Shown: positions 34,151 through 43,014 of the stretch, piece after piece
How positions within the stretch are numbered: the first letter of the stretch is position 1
Layout: every line of letters begins with the position of its first letter
Assembly (NCBI RefSeq): GCF_019104725.1
Contig: NZ_JAHRXF010000021.1
Coordinates: 36,765-100,764 of the forward strand
Length of the DNA: 64,000 nt
Direction of reading: 5' to 3'
Origin: Streptomyces corallincola
GTDB lineage: Bacteria; Actinomycetota; Actinomycetes; Streptomycetales; Streptomycetaceae
Position numbers and translations under genes: made by a program
Notes under the pieces: model-generated
Told to the model about the DNA's origin: nothing
The model's database searches: none
The model's input: the letters and a program-made list of their open reading frames with translations, nothing else

Positions 34151-35727
34151 CCGCCACCGCCGTGACCGCCACCGAGACCAGGAGGCCCGTCCGCCGGGCG
34201 CTCGTCAGCGTCTACGACAAGACCGGCCTCGAAGACCTCGCGCGCGGGCTGCACGAGGCGGGCGTGGAACTCGTCTCCACCGGCTCCACCGCCGGGCGCA
34301 TCGCCGCCGCCGGTATCCCCGTGACCGGGGTCGAGGAGCTGACCGGCTTCCCCGAGTGCCTGGACGGCCGGGTCAAGACCCTGCACCCCAAGGTGCACGC
34401 CGGAATCCTGGCCGACCTCCGCCTCGACAGCCACCGTGCGCAGCTCGCCGAACTCGGTGTGGAGCCCTTCGACCTCGTCGTCGTGAACCTCTACCCGTTC
34501 CGCGAGACCGTCGCCTCCGGCGCCACCCCGGACGAGTGCGTGGAGCAGATCGACATCGGCGGCCCCTCGATGGTCCGCGCCGCCGCCAAGAACCACCCCT
34601 CGGTCGCCGTCGTCACCAGCCCCTCCCGCTACGCCGACGTGCTGGCCGCCGTCCGCGACGGCGGCTTCGACCTCGCCGCCCGCAAGCGGCTGGCCGCCGA
34701 GGCGTTCCGGCACACCGCCGCCTACGACGTCGCCGTGGCCGCCTGGTTCGCCGACGGGTACGCCCCCGCCGACGACTCCGGTTTCCCCGACTTCCTCGGC
34801 GCCACCTGGGACCGGGCGCACACCCTGCGCTACGGCGAGAACCCGCATCAGCCGGCCGCCCTGTACGTCGAGCCCGGCGCGAGCGGGCTGGCCCTTGCCG
34901 AGCAGCTGCACGGCAAGGAGATGTCGTACAACAACTACACGGACACCGACGCCGCGCGCCGGGCCGCATACGACCACGACGAGCCGTGCGTGGCGATCAT
35001 CAAGCACGCCAACCCGTGCGGGATCGCGGTCGGCGCGGACGTGGCCGAGGCGCACCGCAAGGCGCACGCCTGCGACCCGCTGTCCGCGTTCGGCGGGGTC
35101 ATCGCGGTGAACCGGCCGGTCAGCAAGGAGATGGCCGAGCAGGTCGCGGAGATCTTCACCGAGGTCATCGTGGCGCCCGGCTACGAGGAGGGCGCCCTGG
35201 AGGCGCTCGCCACGAAGAAGAACATCCGCGTCCTGAGGGCCGACGGCGGCCCGGCCGACCCCGTCGAGGTCAAGCCGATCGACGGCGGTGTCCTCGTCCA
35301 GGACGCCGACCGGCTCCAGGCCGAGGGTGACGACCCCGCGCACTGGACGCTGGCCAGCGGCGACGCGCTCTCGGAGGCGGAGCTGGCCGAGCTGGCGTTC
35401 GCCTGGCGGGCCTGCCGGGCGGTCAAGTCCAACGCCATCCTGCTCGCCAAGGACGGTGCCTCGGTCGGCGTCGGCATGGGCCAGGTCAACCGGGTCGATT
35501 CCTGCAAGCTCGCGGTCGAGCGGGCGGGCGAGGAGCGGGCGCGGGGCGCGTTCGCGGCCTCCGACGCGTTCTTCCCCTTCCCCGACGGACCCGAGATCCT
35601 CATCGACGCCGGGGTGCGGGCCATCGTGCAGCCGGGCGGCTCCATCCGTGACGAGCAGGTCGTGGAGGCGGCGCGCAAGGCGGGCGTCACCATGTACTTC
35701 ACGGGGACGCGGCACTTCTTCCACTGA
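34147..35727 (+). CDS. purH: AICAR transformylase/IMP cyclohydrolase
   Basis: 526 residues from GTG overlapping the purN stop. The N-terminal IMP cyclohydrolase (MGS-like) domain has ALVSVYDKTGLEDLA, STGSTA and VKTLHPKVHAGIL. The C-terminal transformylase domain has the MSYNNYTDTDAA, KHANPCGIA and SDAFFPFPDGPE motifs. It carries out the last two steps to IMP, using 10-formyl-THF. It is translationally coupled to purN and ends 17 bp before a strong bidirectional terminator. Confidence 0.97.
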   Translation: MTATAVTATETRRPVRRALVSVYDKTGLEDLARGLHEAGVELVSTGSTAGRIAAAGIPVTGVEELTGFPECLDGRVKTLHPKVHAGILADLRLDSHRAQLAELGVEPFDLVVVNLYPFRETVASGATPDECVEQIDIGGPSMVRAAAKNHPSVAVVTSPSRYADVLAAVRDGGFDLAARKRLAAEAFRHTAAYDVAVAAWFADGYAPADDSGFPDFLGATWDRAHTLRYGENPHQPAALYVEPGASGLALAEQLHGKEMSYNNYTDTDAARRAAYDHDEPCVAIIKHANPCGIAVGADVAEAHRKAHACDPLSAFGGVIAVNRPVSKEMAEQVAEIFTEVIVAPGYEEGALEALATKKNIRVLRADGGPADPVEVKPIDGGVLVQDADRLQAEGDDPAHWTLASGDALSEAELAELAFAWRACRAVKSNAILLAKDGASVGVGMGQVNRVDSCKLAVERAGEERARGAFAASDAFFPFPDGPEILIDAGVRAIVQPGGSIRDEQVVEAARKAGVTMYFTGTRHFFH

Positions 35728-35744
35728 GCCGAGTCACCCCACGG

Positions 35745-35781
35745 CGAGGGCCGTGCACCCCTGACGGGTGCACGGCCCTCG
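35745..35781. terminator. Bidirectional terminator, purH / RDD gene
   Basis: A perfect 16-bp stem (CGAGGGCCGTGCACCC and complement) with a 5-nt loop lies between the convergent purH and RDD genes. Confidence 0.9.
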
Positions 35782-35797
35782 GCGGTTCCGCCGTCGG

Positions 35798-36433
35798 CTA
35801 CTTCTCGACGACCAGCGTGCCCGCGGCCTTGTCGTGCCAGCCCTGGCGGCGGCCCGAGCCGTCCCAGAACGGGGACAGGTAGACCAGCAGCGCGCCGATG
35901 CCGCAGACGATGGAGCCCACGAACGGGATGACCCAGCGGAGCGCGGACGAGCCGAGGCCCGGCTTCTGGCCGGTGTCCGCCTTCACCACGCGGATGCCGA
36001 CCAGCAGCTTGCCGAGCGTGGCGCCGACCAGGCTCACCATCAGCCACTCGTAGAGGAAGGTCACGATCCAGAGGATGGCGATGACCCCCCAGATCTTGCC
36101 CATGAAGCTCTGGGTGGCGTCGTTGATGCAGGTGTTGTAGTCCGCCGCGTTCGGGTCGCAGCTCTTGGCGCTGCTCATCAGACTGGAGACGCCGGCCCCG
36201 GCGAGCACCGCGTAGACGATGCTGTAGAGCACGGCGTCGATCAGGCGGGCGCCCAGACGGCGGCCCATCGACGCCAGACGCGGACCGCCCGTGGGGTAGC
36301 CCGGCTGCTGCGGGTAGCCCTGCTGCTGGGGGTAGCCGTAGCCCTGCTGGGGCGGGACGCCCTGGGGGGCCTGCTGGTAGCCACCGGGCTGCTGCGGCTG
36401 GCTGTAGGGGTCGTTGGGGGCGCCGAAACTCAT
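35798..36433 (-). CDS. RDD-family membrane protein
   Basis: 211 residues from ATG at 36433, chosen because GGAGGAAA lies just upstream. The first ~65 residues are Gln/Pro/Gly/Tyr-rich (PQQ/YPQQ units), a common cytoplasmic tail of actinobacterial membrane proteins. The RDD domain follows, with GRRLGARLIDAVLY, three membrane helices, GATLGKLLVGIRVV and the closing WHDKAAGTLVV. RDD proteins are small transporter-like membrane proteins of uncertain function. Two Cys lie in the first extracytoplasmic loop. Confidence 0.88.
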   Translation of the reverse strand: MSFGAPNDPYSQPQQPGGYQQAPQGVPPQQGYGYPQQQGYPQQPGYPTGGPRLASMGRRLGARLIDAVLYSIVYAVLAGAGVSSLMSSAKSCDPNAADYNTCINDATQSFMGKIWGVIAILWIVTFLYEWLMVSLVGATLGKLLVGIRVVKADTGQKPGLGSSALRWVIPFVGSIVCGIGALLVYLSPFWDGSGRRQGWHDKAAGTLVVEK

Positions 36434-36583
36434 GGCTTGTTTCCTCCGTAGGTACTGCGGGGACGACGCGGAACGCACGGAGGAACGTCAAGAGATGAGC
36501 GGTTTGCCCCCCAACCGGACCGCGATACTGCGCCGTTCATCGTCGTGCGGCCGGAAGTCCTTGTCCAGCCCGATCCGTCAGGT

Positions 36584-36599
36584 GTTGTGCAAGCGCAAC
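36584..36599. promoter_or_regulatory. Palindrome upstream of folD
   Basis: GTTGTGC-AA-GCGCAAC (one mismatch between half-sites) lies in the RDD-folD divergent intergene, 120 bp before folD. It could be a repressor site. The rest of 36434-36720 shows no gene and no ZTP or THF riboswitch match. Confidence 0.35.
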
Positions 36600-36720
36600 A
36601 TCGTCGATCATGCCGCTACATCCGCGACCGTCCTGTGACGCTCCGGTGCGGGCGTCCCAGGTGCCGGACGACGGGGACCCGGATTGGAACCGGGGGCAGG
36701 TCATCCGCGAGGATGGGCCC

Positions 36721-37578
36721 ATGACCGCCCAGATTCTCGATGGCAAGGCCACCGCAGCCGCGATCAAGTCCGATCTGACCGCCCGCGTGGCGGCGCTGAA
36801 GGAGAAGGGAGTCACTCCGGGCCTCGGCACGATCCTGGTCGGCGACGACCCCGGCAGCCAGAAGTACGTCGCCGGAAAGCACCGCGACTGCGCCCAGGTG
36901 GGCATCGCCTCCCTCCAGCGCGAGCTGCCCGCCACCGCCACGCAGGAGGAGATCGAGGCGGCCGTCCGCGAGCTGAACGAGGACCCGGCCTGCACCGGCT
37001 ACATCGTCCAGCTCCCGCTGCCCAGGGGCATCGACGAGAACCGCGTCCTGGAGCTGATGGACCCGGACAAGGACGCCGACGGCCTGCACCCGATGAACCT
37101 CGGCCGTCTGGTGCTCAACGAGCCCGCCCCGCTGCCCTGCACCCCCAACGGCATCATCACCCTGCTCCGCCGCCACGGCGTCGAGATCAAGGGCGCCGAG
37201 GTCGTCGTCGTCGGCCGGGGTGTCACCATCGGCCGCCCGATGCCGCTGCTGCTCACCCGGCGCAGCGAGAACGCCACCGTCACCCAGTGCCACACCGGCA
37301 CCCGTGACCTCGCCGCCCATCTGCGGCGCGCCGACATCATCATCGCCGCCGCCGGTGTCCCGCACCTGATCCGCCCCGAGGACGTGAAGCCCGGCGCCGC
37401 CGTGCTCGACGTGGGGGTCTCCCGCAACGCCGAGGGCAAGATCGTCGGCGACGTCCATCCGGGCGTGCTGGAGGTGGCCGGGTGGATCTCCCCCAACCCC
37501 GGCGGAGTGGGCCCGATGACCCGCGCCCAGCTGCTGGTCAACGTCGTAGAGGCGGCGGAACGCGGTGCCGGCCGATAG
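36721..37578 (+). CDS. folD: Methylene-THF dehydrogenase/cyclohydrolase
   Basis: 285 residues from ATG at 36721. The catalytic Lys lies in GSQKYVAGKHRDC (the YxxxK-like site), and the signature QLPLPRGID is followed by DADGLHPMNLGRL and the NADP-binding VVVGRGVTIGRPM. The final NPGGVGPMTRAQLL motif is intact. It interconverts 5,10-methylene-THF and 10-formyl-THF, the donor for purN and purH encoded nearby. The next gene starts 14 bp before its stop. Confidence 0.97.
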   Translation: MTAQILDGKATAAAIKSDLTARVAALKEKGVTPGLGTILVGDDPGSQKYVAGKHRDCAQVGIASLQRELPATATQEEIEAAVRELNEDPACTGYIVQLPLPRGIDENRVLELMDPDKDADGLHPMNLGRLVLNEPAPLPCTPNGIITLLRRHGVEIKGAEVVVVGRGVTIGRPMPLLLTRRSENATVTQCHTGTRDLAAHLRRADIIIAAAGVPHLIRPEDVKPGAAVLDVGVSRNAEGKIVGDVHPGVLEVAGWISPNPGGVGPMTRAQLLVNVVEAAERGAGR

Positions 37579-38191
37579 GGCGCCGGGCACGGCGCCCGCC
37601 GACGGGCCCGTGACCGAGCAGACGGCGGGCGACACGGCGGAGACGCCGGAGCCCGTGGCGGAGTCGGCCCCCGAGCCGGCCCCGGAGCCGGGGGCCGGGT
37701 CCGGGCGGTCCGAGTCCGGGACCGAGCGGTCCGAGCCGGTGGAGGACGAACCGACCGCGCGGGACGCGATCAGCGCGCCCGACGCCCAGGGGCGGCCCCG
37801 GCGCGTCACCCGCCGGTTCCCGCTGTTCACCAAGGACACCGCGCGCCCCGAGGGCGGCGGCCGGGCCGCGCCCAGCGACGCCCCGGCGCCCGCCCGGCAG
37901 TGGCCCATGCTGGTCGTGATCGCGGGAGTCGCACTCGGGCTGCTGCTCACCGCGTTCGACGTGTTCCGCGTCGGCATACTCCTGATCGGCGCCGCCATGC
38001 TCGCGGGCGGTGTGCTGCGCGGCACCCTGCCCAGCGTCGGCATGCTCGCGGTCCGCTCCCGCTTCACCGACATCGTGACCTACGGCGTCCTCGGCGTCCT
38101 GATCGTCCTGCTGGCACTGACGGCCCAGCCGAAGCCGCTGCTGGAGATCCCGTTCCTCAAGGACACGCTGCACTTCACGCTGAAGAACTGA
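37565..38191 (+). CDS. DUF3017 membrane protein
   Basis: 208 residues from GTG overlapping folD by 14 bp. About 110 hydrophilic, Glu/Pro/Ala-rich residues are followed by RQWPMLVVIAGVALGLLL and two more helices, the compact C-terminal membrane module I know as DUF3017. The location right after folD is conserved in Streptomyces. No function is known; the coupling to folD suggests co-expression only. Confidence 0.8.
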   Translation: MPADRAPGTAPADGPVTEQTAGDTAETPEPVAESAPEPAPEPGAGSGRSESGTERSEPVEDEPTARDAISAPDAQGRPRRVTRRFPLFTKDTARPEGGGRAAPSDAPAPARQWPMLVVIAGVALGLLLTAFDVFRVGILLIGAAMLAGGVLRGTLPSVGMLAVRSRFTDIVTYGVLGVLIVLLALTAQPKPLLEIPFLKDTLHFTLKN

Positions 38192-38220
38192 GCGAAGACC
38201 CACGGCGTGGCGGACGGCCC

Positions 38221-38242
38221 GTCCCCTCCCCCGAGGGGGGAC
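38221..38242 (+). terminator. Hairpin after the folD-DUF3017 operon
   Basis: GTCCCCTC pairs with GAGGGGGGAC around a short C-rich loop, with GGCGG/CCGCC flanking arms that could lengthen the stem. It lies 30 bp past the stop. Confidence 0.55.
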
Positions 38243-38402
38243 GGACCGCCGCCGGGAACCACCCTGGCGTGCGGTGAAGTCCCAGTTCAACGGGGGACGG
38301 GACGCTGTGGCACGGAGGTGACCGTTCCGCTACGGTGTCCGCGCAACTCCACGAAGGCCCGTACGGGAGTGGGGCGGCAGGGGGAGAAAATGGGGGAGAA
38401 CC

Positions 38403-39686
38403 ATGCCTCGGTGGACGGCGCTGCCGGACGAACTGGAGCCGCGCGTGCGGGAGTTCACGGTCGAGCTGCGCCAGCTCGTGGACAGCGGCGGCCTGAACCT
38501 GGCCGACCTCGCCGAGCGCAGCGGCTACGCGAAGGCGTCCTGGGACCGCTACCTCAGCGGTGAACTCCTCGCGCCCAAGGGGGCGGTCATCGCCCTCGCG
38601 GAGATCACCGGCGCGGGCACCGACCGGCTCACCACCCTGTGGGAACTCGCCGAACAGGACTGGCGCCGCGCCGAGTCGGGGCGCCCGCTCATCGCCGGTC
38701 AGCGGCGGTCCCCGGAGGACGGGGACGTGTCCGACGCGGTCAACTCCTGGAACGTGGCGGGGTATCGGGGACCTGCCACGGGGGGCGTGAGCTGGGGCGC
38801 GGTGCCGGGCGGGTCCGGGACTTCGGGCGGTTCCGGGGGCTCGGGCGGGTCCGGGACCGCGGGTGGTGCGCGGGGCTCCCGTGGTGCCGGGGGTGTCTCC
38901 GCCGGGGGCCGTGGTGCCTCCGAGGGGGCTTCCGGTGCGTGGCCCGAGGTCCCGTCCGGCGCCGACCCGCGTTACCGCACCGGGTCCGTCCCCCTCAGCG
39001 GCTCCATCACCGGCCCGCGCAGGCTCGGTACGGTCGGGATACCCCTGCCGCCCGAAGCCGTGTCCGCGCCGAGGACCGTGGCGTCGGGCGCCGACGCCGC
39101 CTCCACTCCCGTACCGGCGCCGGGGCCTCGGTCCCCCTCGGCTCCCGCTCCCGGTTCCGCTTCCGCTTCCGGTTCCGGTGACGCCGACAACGGGGGAGTG
39201 GGGCGGCGTACGGTGCTGTTCCTCGCCGGGGCGGTGGGGGCGCTGGCCGTGGTCGCGGGGGTCTTCCTGCTCACCGGCCGGTTCTCCGGTACGGACGACC
39301 GCGCGGCCCCGCCGCAGCCGCGCAGCGACCGCCCGGCCGTGCCCAGCCCGCCGCCCGGCGTGAAGTGCGCGGGTACGGGCTGCACCGGCCGGGACGCCGA
39401 GGTGATGGGGTGCAGCGGCGAGAGCGTGCGCACCGCGCGCAGCGTCGCGGTCGGCGGTGCCGTACTGGAGATCCGCTACAGCGCGCTGTGCCGGGCTGCC
39501 TGGGGCCGGGTCACCGGCGGCGGCCGGGGCGACCACGTCCGCATCACCGTCGGCCGCGACCACCAGGACGACACGGCGGGGCCCGGCGAGAGCATCGCGT
39601 ACACCCCGATGCTCGCCGTCAAGGACGTGCGGCGGGCGAAGGCGTGCGCCACGCTGGCCGACGGCCGGACCGCCTGCACGCCGTGA
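38403..39686 (+). CDS. HTH-domain protein with TM and DUF2690 C-terminus
   Basis: 427 residues from ATG at 38403 (GGGGGAG upstream). Residues ~15-75 are an XRE-like helix-turn-helix (LNLADLAERSGYAKASWDRYLSGE). A long Gly/Ser/Ala-rich linker contains many GSGG units, then one membrane helix (about 275-297) and a C-terminal extracytoplasmic DUF2690 domain with four Cys in CAGTGCTG...GCSGES...ALCRAAWGR. This one-component layout joins a cytoplasmic DNA-binding domain to an outside sensor or binding domain. The ligand and targets are unknown. Confidence 0.78.
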   Translation: MPRWTALPDELEPRVREFTVELRQLVDSGGLNLADLAERSGYAKASWDRYLSGELLAPKGAVIALAEITGAGTDRLTTLWELAEQDWRRAESGRPLIAGQRRSPEDGDVSDAVNSWNVAGYRGPATGGVSWGAVPGGSGTSGGSGGSGGSGTAGGARGSRGAGGVSAGGRGASEGASGAWPEVPSGADPRYRTGSVPLSGSITGPRRLGTVGIPLPPEAVSAPRTVASGADAASTPVPAPGPRSPSAPAPGSASASGSGDADNGGVGRRTVLFLAGAVGALAVVAGVFLLTGRFSGTDDRAAPPQPRSDRPAVPSPPPGVKCAGTGCTGRDAEVMGCSGESVRTARSVAVGGAVLEIRYSALCRAAWGRVTGGGRGDHVRITVGRDHQDDTAGPGESIAYTPMLAVKDVRRAKACATLADGRTACTP

Positions 39687-39974
39687 CGGGCCGTCCGCTC
39701 CGGGTGGCCGTCCGCGTGGGTCGTGCGCCCGCGCGGTGACCGTGCCACCCGTTCGTGTGGCGATTTCGCGGAGGGGCGCATGCGGTGCCCGACGCGGGGC
39801 AGGCGGAAGTAACCCCCACGGGAGTCCGGTCAACCGGTAACCCCCAACCAGGCGGCCCCCGTCCACCTCTCCCGGACGGGTGGCCGCCTCCGGTTCTCGT
39901 GCGGCCGTCCGACCCCGTGCCGCCCTGTGGGCCGGGCCACACCACCCCGTACGACCCCGGTCCCGGATGCGCGA

Positions 39975-40010
39975 TAGCCTGACCGGTGGATCTCTCTTGA
40001 CGCCAAGAGA
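39975..40010 (+). promoter_or_regulatory. mdh promoter and palindromic operator
   Basis: TAGCCT (39975-39980) is a likely -10. It is followed at 39993-40010 by the perfect inverted repeat TCTCTTG-N4-CAAGAGA, just past the expected start point and about 60 bp before the mdh ATG. This is a good position for repression. The preceding gap 39687-39974 shows no gene. Confidence 0.5.
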
Positions 40011-40068
40011 TCGATCATCCACCCAGGGGCAGGGACGCCCCACCGACCGCTGTCCTACGGAGAACGCC

Positions 40069-41058
40069 ATGACCCGCACTCCCGTGAACGTCACCGTCAC
40101 CGGCGCGGCCGGCCAGATCGGTTACGCCCTGCTCTTCCGCATCGCCTCCGGCCAGCTGCTCGGCGCCGACGTGCCGGTCAACCTGCGCCTGCTGGAGATC
40201 ACCCCCGCGCTCAAGGCCGCCGAGGGCACCGCGATGGAGCTGGACGACTGCGCGTTCCCGCTGCTGCGCGGCATCGAGATCTCCGACGACCCGAACGTCG
40301 CCTTCGACGGCGCCAACGTCGCGCTGCTGGTCGGCGCCCGCCCCCGTACCAAGGGCATGGAGCGCGGTGACCTGCTGGAGGCCAACGGCGGCATCTTCAA
40401 GCCGCAGGGCAAGGCCATCAACGACCACGCCGCCGACGACATCAAGGTCCTCGTCGTCGGCAACCCGGCCAACACCAACGCGCTGATCGCCCAGGCCGCC
40501 GCGCCGGACGTCCCGGCCGACCGCTTCACCGCGATGACCCGCCTCGACCACAACCGCGCGCTGACCCAGCTCGCCAAGAAGACGGGTACGCCCGTCTCCG
40601 AGCTGAAGCGGCTCACCATCTGGGGCAACCACTCCGCCACGCAGTACCCCGACATCTTCCACGCGACCGTCGCCGGCAAGAACGCGGCGGAGGTCGTGGG
40701 TGACGAGAAGTGGCTCGCCGAGGAGTTCATCCCCACCGTCGCCAAGCGCGGTGCCGCCATCATCGAGGCGCGCGGTGCGTCCTCCGCCGCGTCCGCCGCC
40801 AACGCCGCGATCGACCACGTGCACACGTGGGTCAACGGCACGGCCGAGGGTGACTGGACCTCGATGGGCATCCCGTCCGACGGCTCGTACGGCGTGCCCG
40901 AGGGGCTCATCTCCTCGTTCCCCGTCACCACCAAGGACGGGGTGTACGAGATCGTTCAGGGACTGGAGATCAATGAGTTCTCCCGGTCCCGGATCGACGC
41001 CTCCGTGAAGGAGCTGGAGGAGGAGCGCGAGGCGGTTCGGGCGCTCGGGCTCATCTGA
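40069..41058 (+). CDS. mdh: Malate dehydrogenase
   Basis: 329 residues from ATG at 40069 (CGGAGA upstream). The NAD-binding VTGAAGQIGYALL, the substrate-binding Arg pair in ARPRTKGMERGDLL, VVGNPANTNALI, TRLDHNRA and the catalytic His in WGNHSATQYPD are all present. This is the cytosolic-type NAD-dependent enzyme typical of actinobacteria. It oxidises malate to oxaloacetate in the TCA cycle. The gene stands alone between its own promoter and a terminator. Confidence 0.97.
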   Translation: MTRTPVNVTVTGAAGQIGYALLFRIASGQLLGADVPVNLRLLEITPALKAAEGTAMELDDCAFPLLRGIEISDDPNVAFDGANVALLVGARPRTKGMERGDLLEANGGIFKPQGKAINDHAADDIKVLVVGNPANTNALIAQAAAPDVPADRFTAMTRLDHNRALTQLAKKTGTPVSELKRLTIWGNHSATQYPDIFHATVAGKNAAEVVGDEKWLAEEFIPTVAKRGAAIIEARGASSAASAANAAIDHVHTWVNGTAEGDWTSMGIPSDGSYGVPEGLISSFPVTTKDGVYEIVQGLEINEFSRSRIDASVKELEEEREAVRALGLI

Positions 41059-41080
41059 TTTCCCTGTTCTTCGGCGCTTC

Positions 41081-41113
41081 GGCCCCGCTCCGGGTTCTCC
41101 CTGGAGCGGGGCC
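41081..41113 (+). terminator. Terminator after mdh
   Basis: GGCCCCGCTCC and its complement form a perfect 11-bp stem with an 11-nt loop, followed shortly by GTGTTTT, which gives a partial T-run. Confidence 0.85.
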
Positions 41114-41138
41114 GCGGTGTTTTCCGGGTGCGGCCCGG

Positions 41139-41170
41139 TGGGGGTCTCGCGCGGTTCCCCGCGCCCCTCA
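41139..41170 (-). repeat. Dispersed GGGGCGCGGGGAA intergenic repeat, copy 1
   Basis: Read on the minus strand, this is AGGGGCGCGGGGAACCGCGCGAGA-type sequence. Two further copies stand at 63822-63852 and 63889-63920. The element is a common short intergenic repeat in Streptomyces genomes. The rest of 41059-41336 is otherwise the terminator and the leader of the next gene. Confidence 0.7.
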
Positions 41171-41336
41171 AAGCCACGTGTCCTATTTGTCATGCCTTGC
41201 GTGCTTGTTGGCGTGAGGCGGGGCACTTTCGGCGGGGTGAAGGGCATGGCAGGGGTGGCGTCGGGGCAGGTGCGGGCGGTCTACGGGTGTCGGTTGGGGG
41301 TGACACAGGGGCGCGGAACAGGAACGGAAGGCGATA

Positions 41337-42863
41337 GTGGTCATGGCGGACAGAATCGGGCGGCAGGGTCGGGCGAGCATCCACGTCGGCGGGGAGTGGG
41401 TGGAGGCGATTTCCGGCGAGGTCCGGGAGGTGCTGGACCCCGCCGACGGGACCGCGTTCGCCGTGGTGGCGGAGGGTGACGGCAAGGACGCGGAGCGGGC
41501 CGTGCTCGCGGCGCGGGAGGCGTTCGACCGCGGGCCCTGGCCGGGCACCCCGGTGGCGGAGCGGGCGGCGCTGCTGCGCCGGGTGGCGGAACTGCTGGTC
41601 CGGGACCGCGCGGAGCTGGGGCTGCTGGAGAGCCTGGACGCGGGGAAGACCGTGGCCGAGGGCCTCACGGACATCGACTGTGTCGCGGACGCCTTCCGCT
41701 ACTTCGCGGACCTCGTCGCCGCCGAGGCGCCGGGCCGGGTGGTGGACGCCGGGTCCCCGGAGATCCACAGCGTGGTCGTGCACGAGCCCGTGGGCGTCTG
41801 CGCGCTGATCACCCCCTGGAACTACCCGCTGCTCCAGGCCAGTTGGAAGATCGCCCCGGCGCTGGCCGCCGGGAACACCTTCGTGGTGAAGCCCAGTGAG
41901 ATCACCCCGATGACCACCATCGCGCTGATCGAGCTGCTGGCCGAGGCAGGTCTCCCCGCCGGAGTCGCCAACCTCGTCACCGGACCCGGCCACACCGTGG
42001 GCGCCCGGCTGGCCGAGCACCCCGCCGTGGACCTGGTCTCCTTCACCGGTGGCCTGGTCAGCGGCGTCAAGGTCGCCCGGGCCGCCGCGCCCACCGTGAA
42101 GAAGGTCGCCCTCGAACTCGGCGGCAAGAACCCGAACGTGGTCTTCGCGGACGCCTGCGCCACCGAGGACGGCTTCGACACCGCCGTGGACCAGGCGCTG
42201 AACGCCGCGTTCATCCACAGCGGCCAGGTCTGCTCGGCGGGCGGACGGCTCATCGTCGAGGAGTCCGTCCGGGACCGCTTCGTCACCGAACTCGCCCGCC
42301 GGGCCGGGCGGATCAGGCTCGGCCGGGGCACCGCCGAGGGCGTCGAGTGCGGCCCGCTCGTCTCCGAGCGGCAGCGTGCGAGGACCGAGGAGTACGTCGC
42401 CTCCGCGCTGGCCGAGGGCGCCACCCTGCGCTGCGGCGGCAAGCGCCCCGAACCCGCCGACGACCGCCCCGAGTCCGGCTACTTCTACGAGCCGACCGTG
42501 CTCGACCACTGCCACCGCGAGATGAGGGCCGTCCGCGAGGAGATCTTCGGCCCGGTCCTCACCGTGGAGACCTTCACCACCGAGGACGAGGCCGTCGCCC
42601 TCGCCAACGACACCGAGTACGGCCTCGCGGGCGCCGTCTGGACCGCCGACGCGGGCCGCGCCCGGCGCGTCGCCGGACGCCTGCGCCACGGCACCGTGTG
42701 GATCAACGACTTCCACCCCTACCTGCCCCAGGCCGAATGGGGCGGCTACGGCCACAGCGGCACCGGCCGCGAACTCGGCCCCACCGGACTGGCCGAGTAC
42801 CGCGAGACCAAGCACGTCTACCAGAACCTCGCCCCGAAGCCCGTCCGCTGGTTCACCGGCTGA
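41337..42863 (+). CDS. betB: Betaine-aldehyde dehydrogenase-like enzyme
   Basis: 508 residues from GTG at 41337 (GGAAGG 5 bp upstream); ATG at 41343 is an alternative. A complete ALDH superfamily protein: VCALITPWNYPLLQ (catalytic Asn), FVVKPSE (NAD-binding Lys), LELGGKNPN (general-base Glu), SGQVCSAGGR (nucleophilic Cys) and EEIFGPVL. It oxidises an aldehyde with NAD(P), most likely betaine aldehyde to glycine betaine, because a choline-oxidase-type GMC gene and a betaine-type ABC importer follow directly. The exact substrate is inferred from that context. Confidence 0.85.
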   Translation: MVMADRIGRQGRASIHVGGEWVEAISGEVREVLDPADGTAFAVVAEGDGKDAERAVLAAREAFDRGPWPGTPVAERAALLRRVAELLVRDRAELGLLESLDAGKTVAEGLTDIDCVADAFRYFADLVAAEAPGRVVDAGSPEIHSVVVHEPVGVCALITPWNYPLLQASWKIAPALAAGNTFVVKPSEITPMTTIALIELLAEAGLPAGVANLVTGPGHTVGARLAEHPAVDLVSFTGGLVSGVKVARAAAPTVKKVALELGGKNPNVVFADACATEDGFDTAVDQALNAAFIHSGQVCSAGGRLIVEESVRDRFVTELARRAGRIRLGRGTAEGVECGPLVSERQRARTEEYVASALAEGATLRCGGKRPEPADDRPESGYFYEPTVLDHCHREMRAVREEIFGPVLTVETFTTEDEAVALANDTEYGLAGAVWTADAGRARRVAGRLRHGTVWINDFHPYLPQAEWGGYGHSGTGRELGPTGLAEYRETKHVYQNLAPKPVRWFTG

Positions 42864-43014
42864 CCCGCCCCCGGCGCCGTACGGCACCCCGCCGGGCGGC
42901 ACCCCCGTACCGCCGCGTCTCCCCTGCGGAACGTCGGACTCCGGGAGCGGAGGCCCCCACTTCTCCGCGCCCGGTCCCGGCCGTCCTCCCGTCCCCCACA
43001 GGAGTAACCACCCG

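Noticed and set aside
36600..36720. ZTP riboswitch in the folD leader
   Set aside because: TGTGACGCTCC superficially resembles the opening, but the GGGGAGCG and GCGCCTGGGC parts are missing or out of order.
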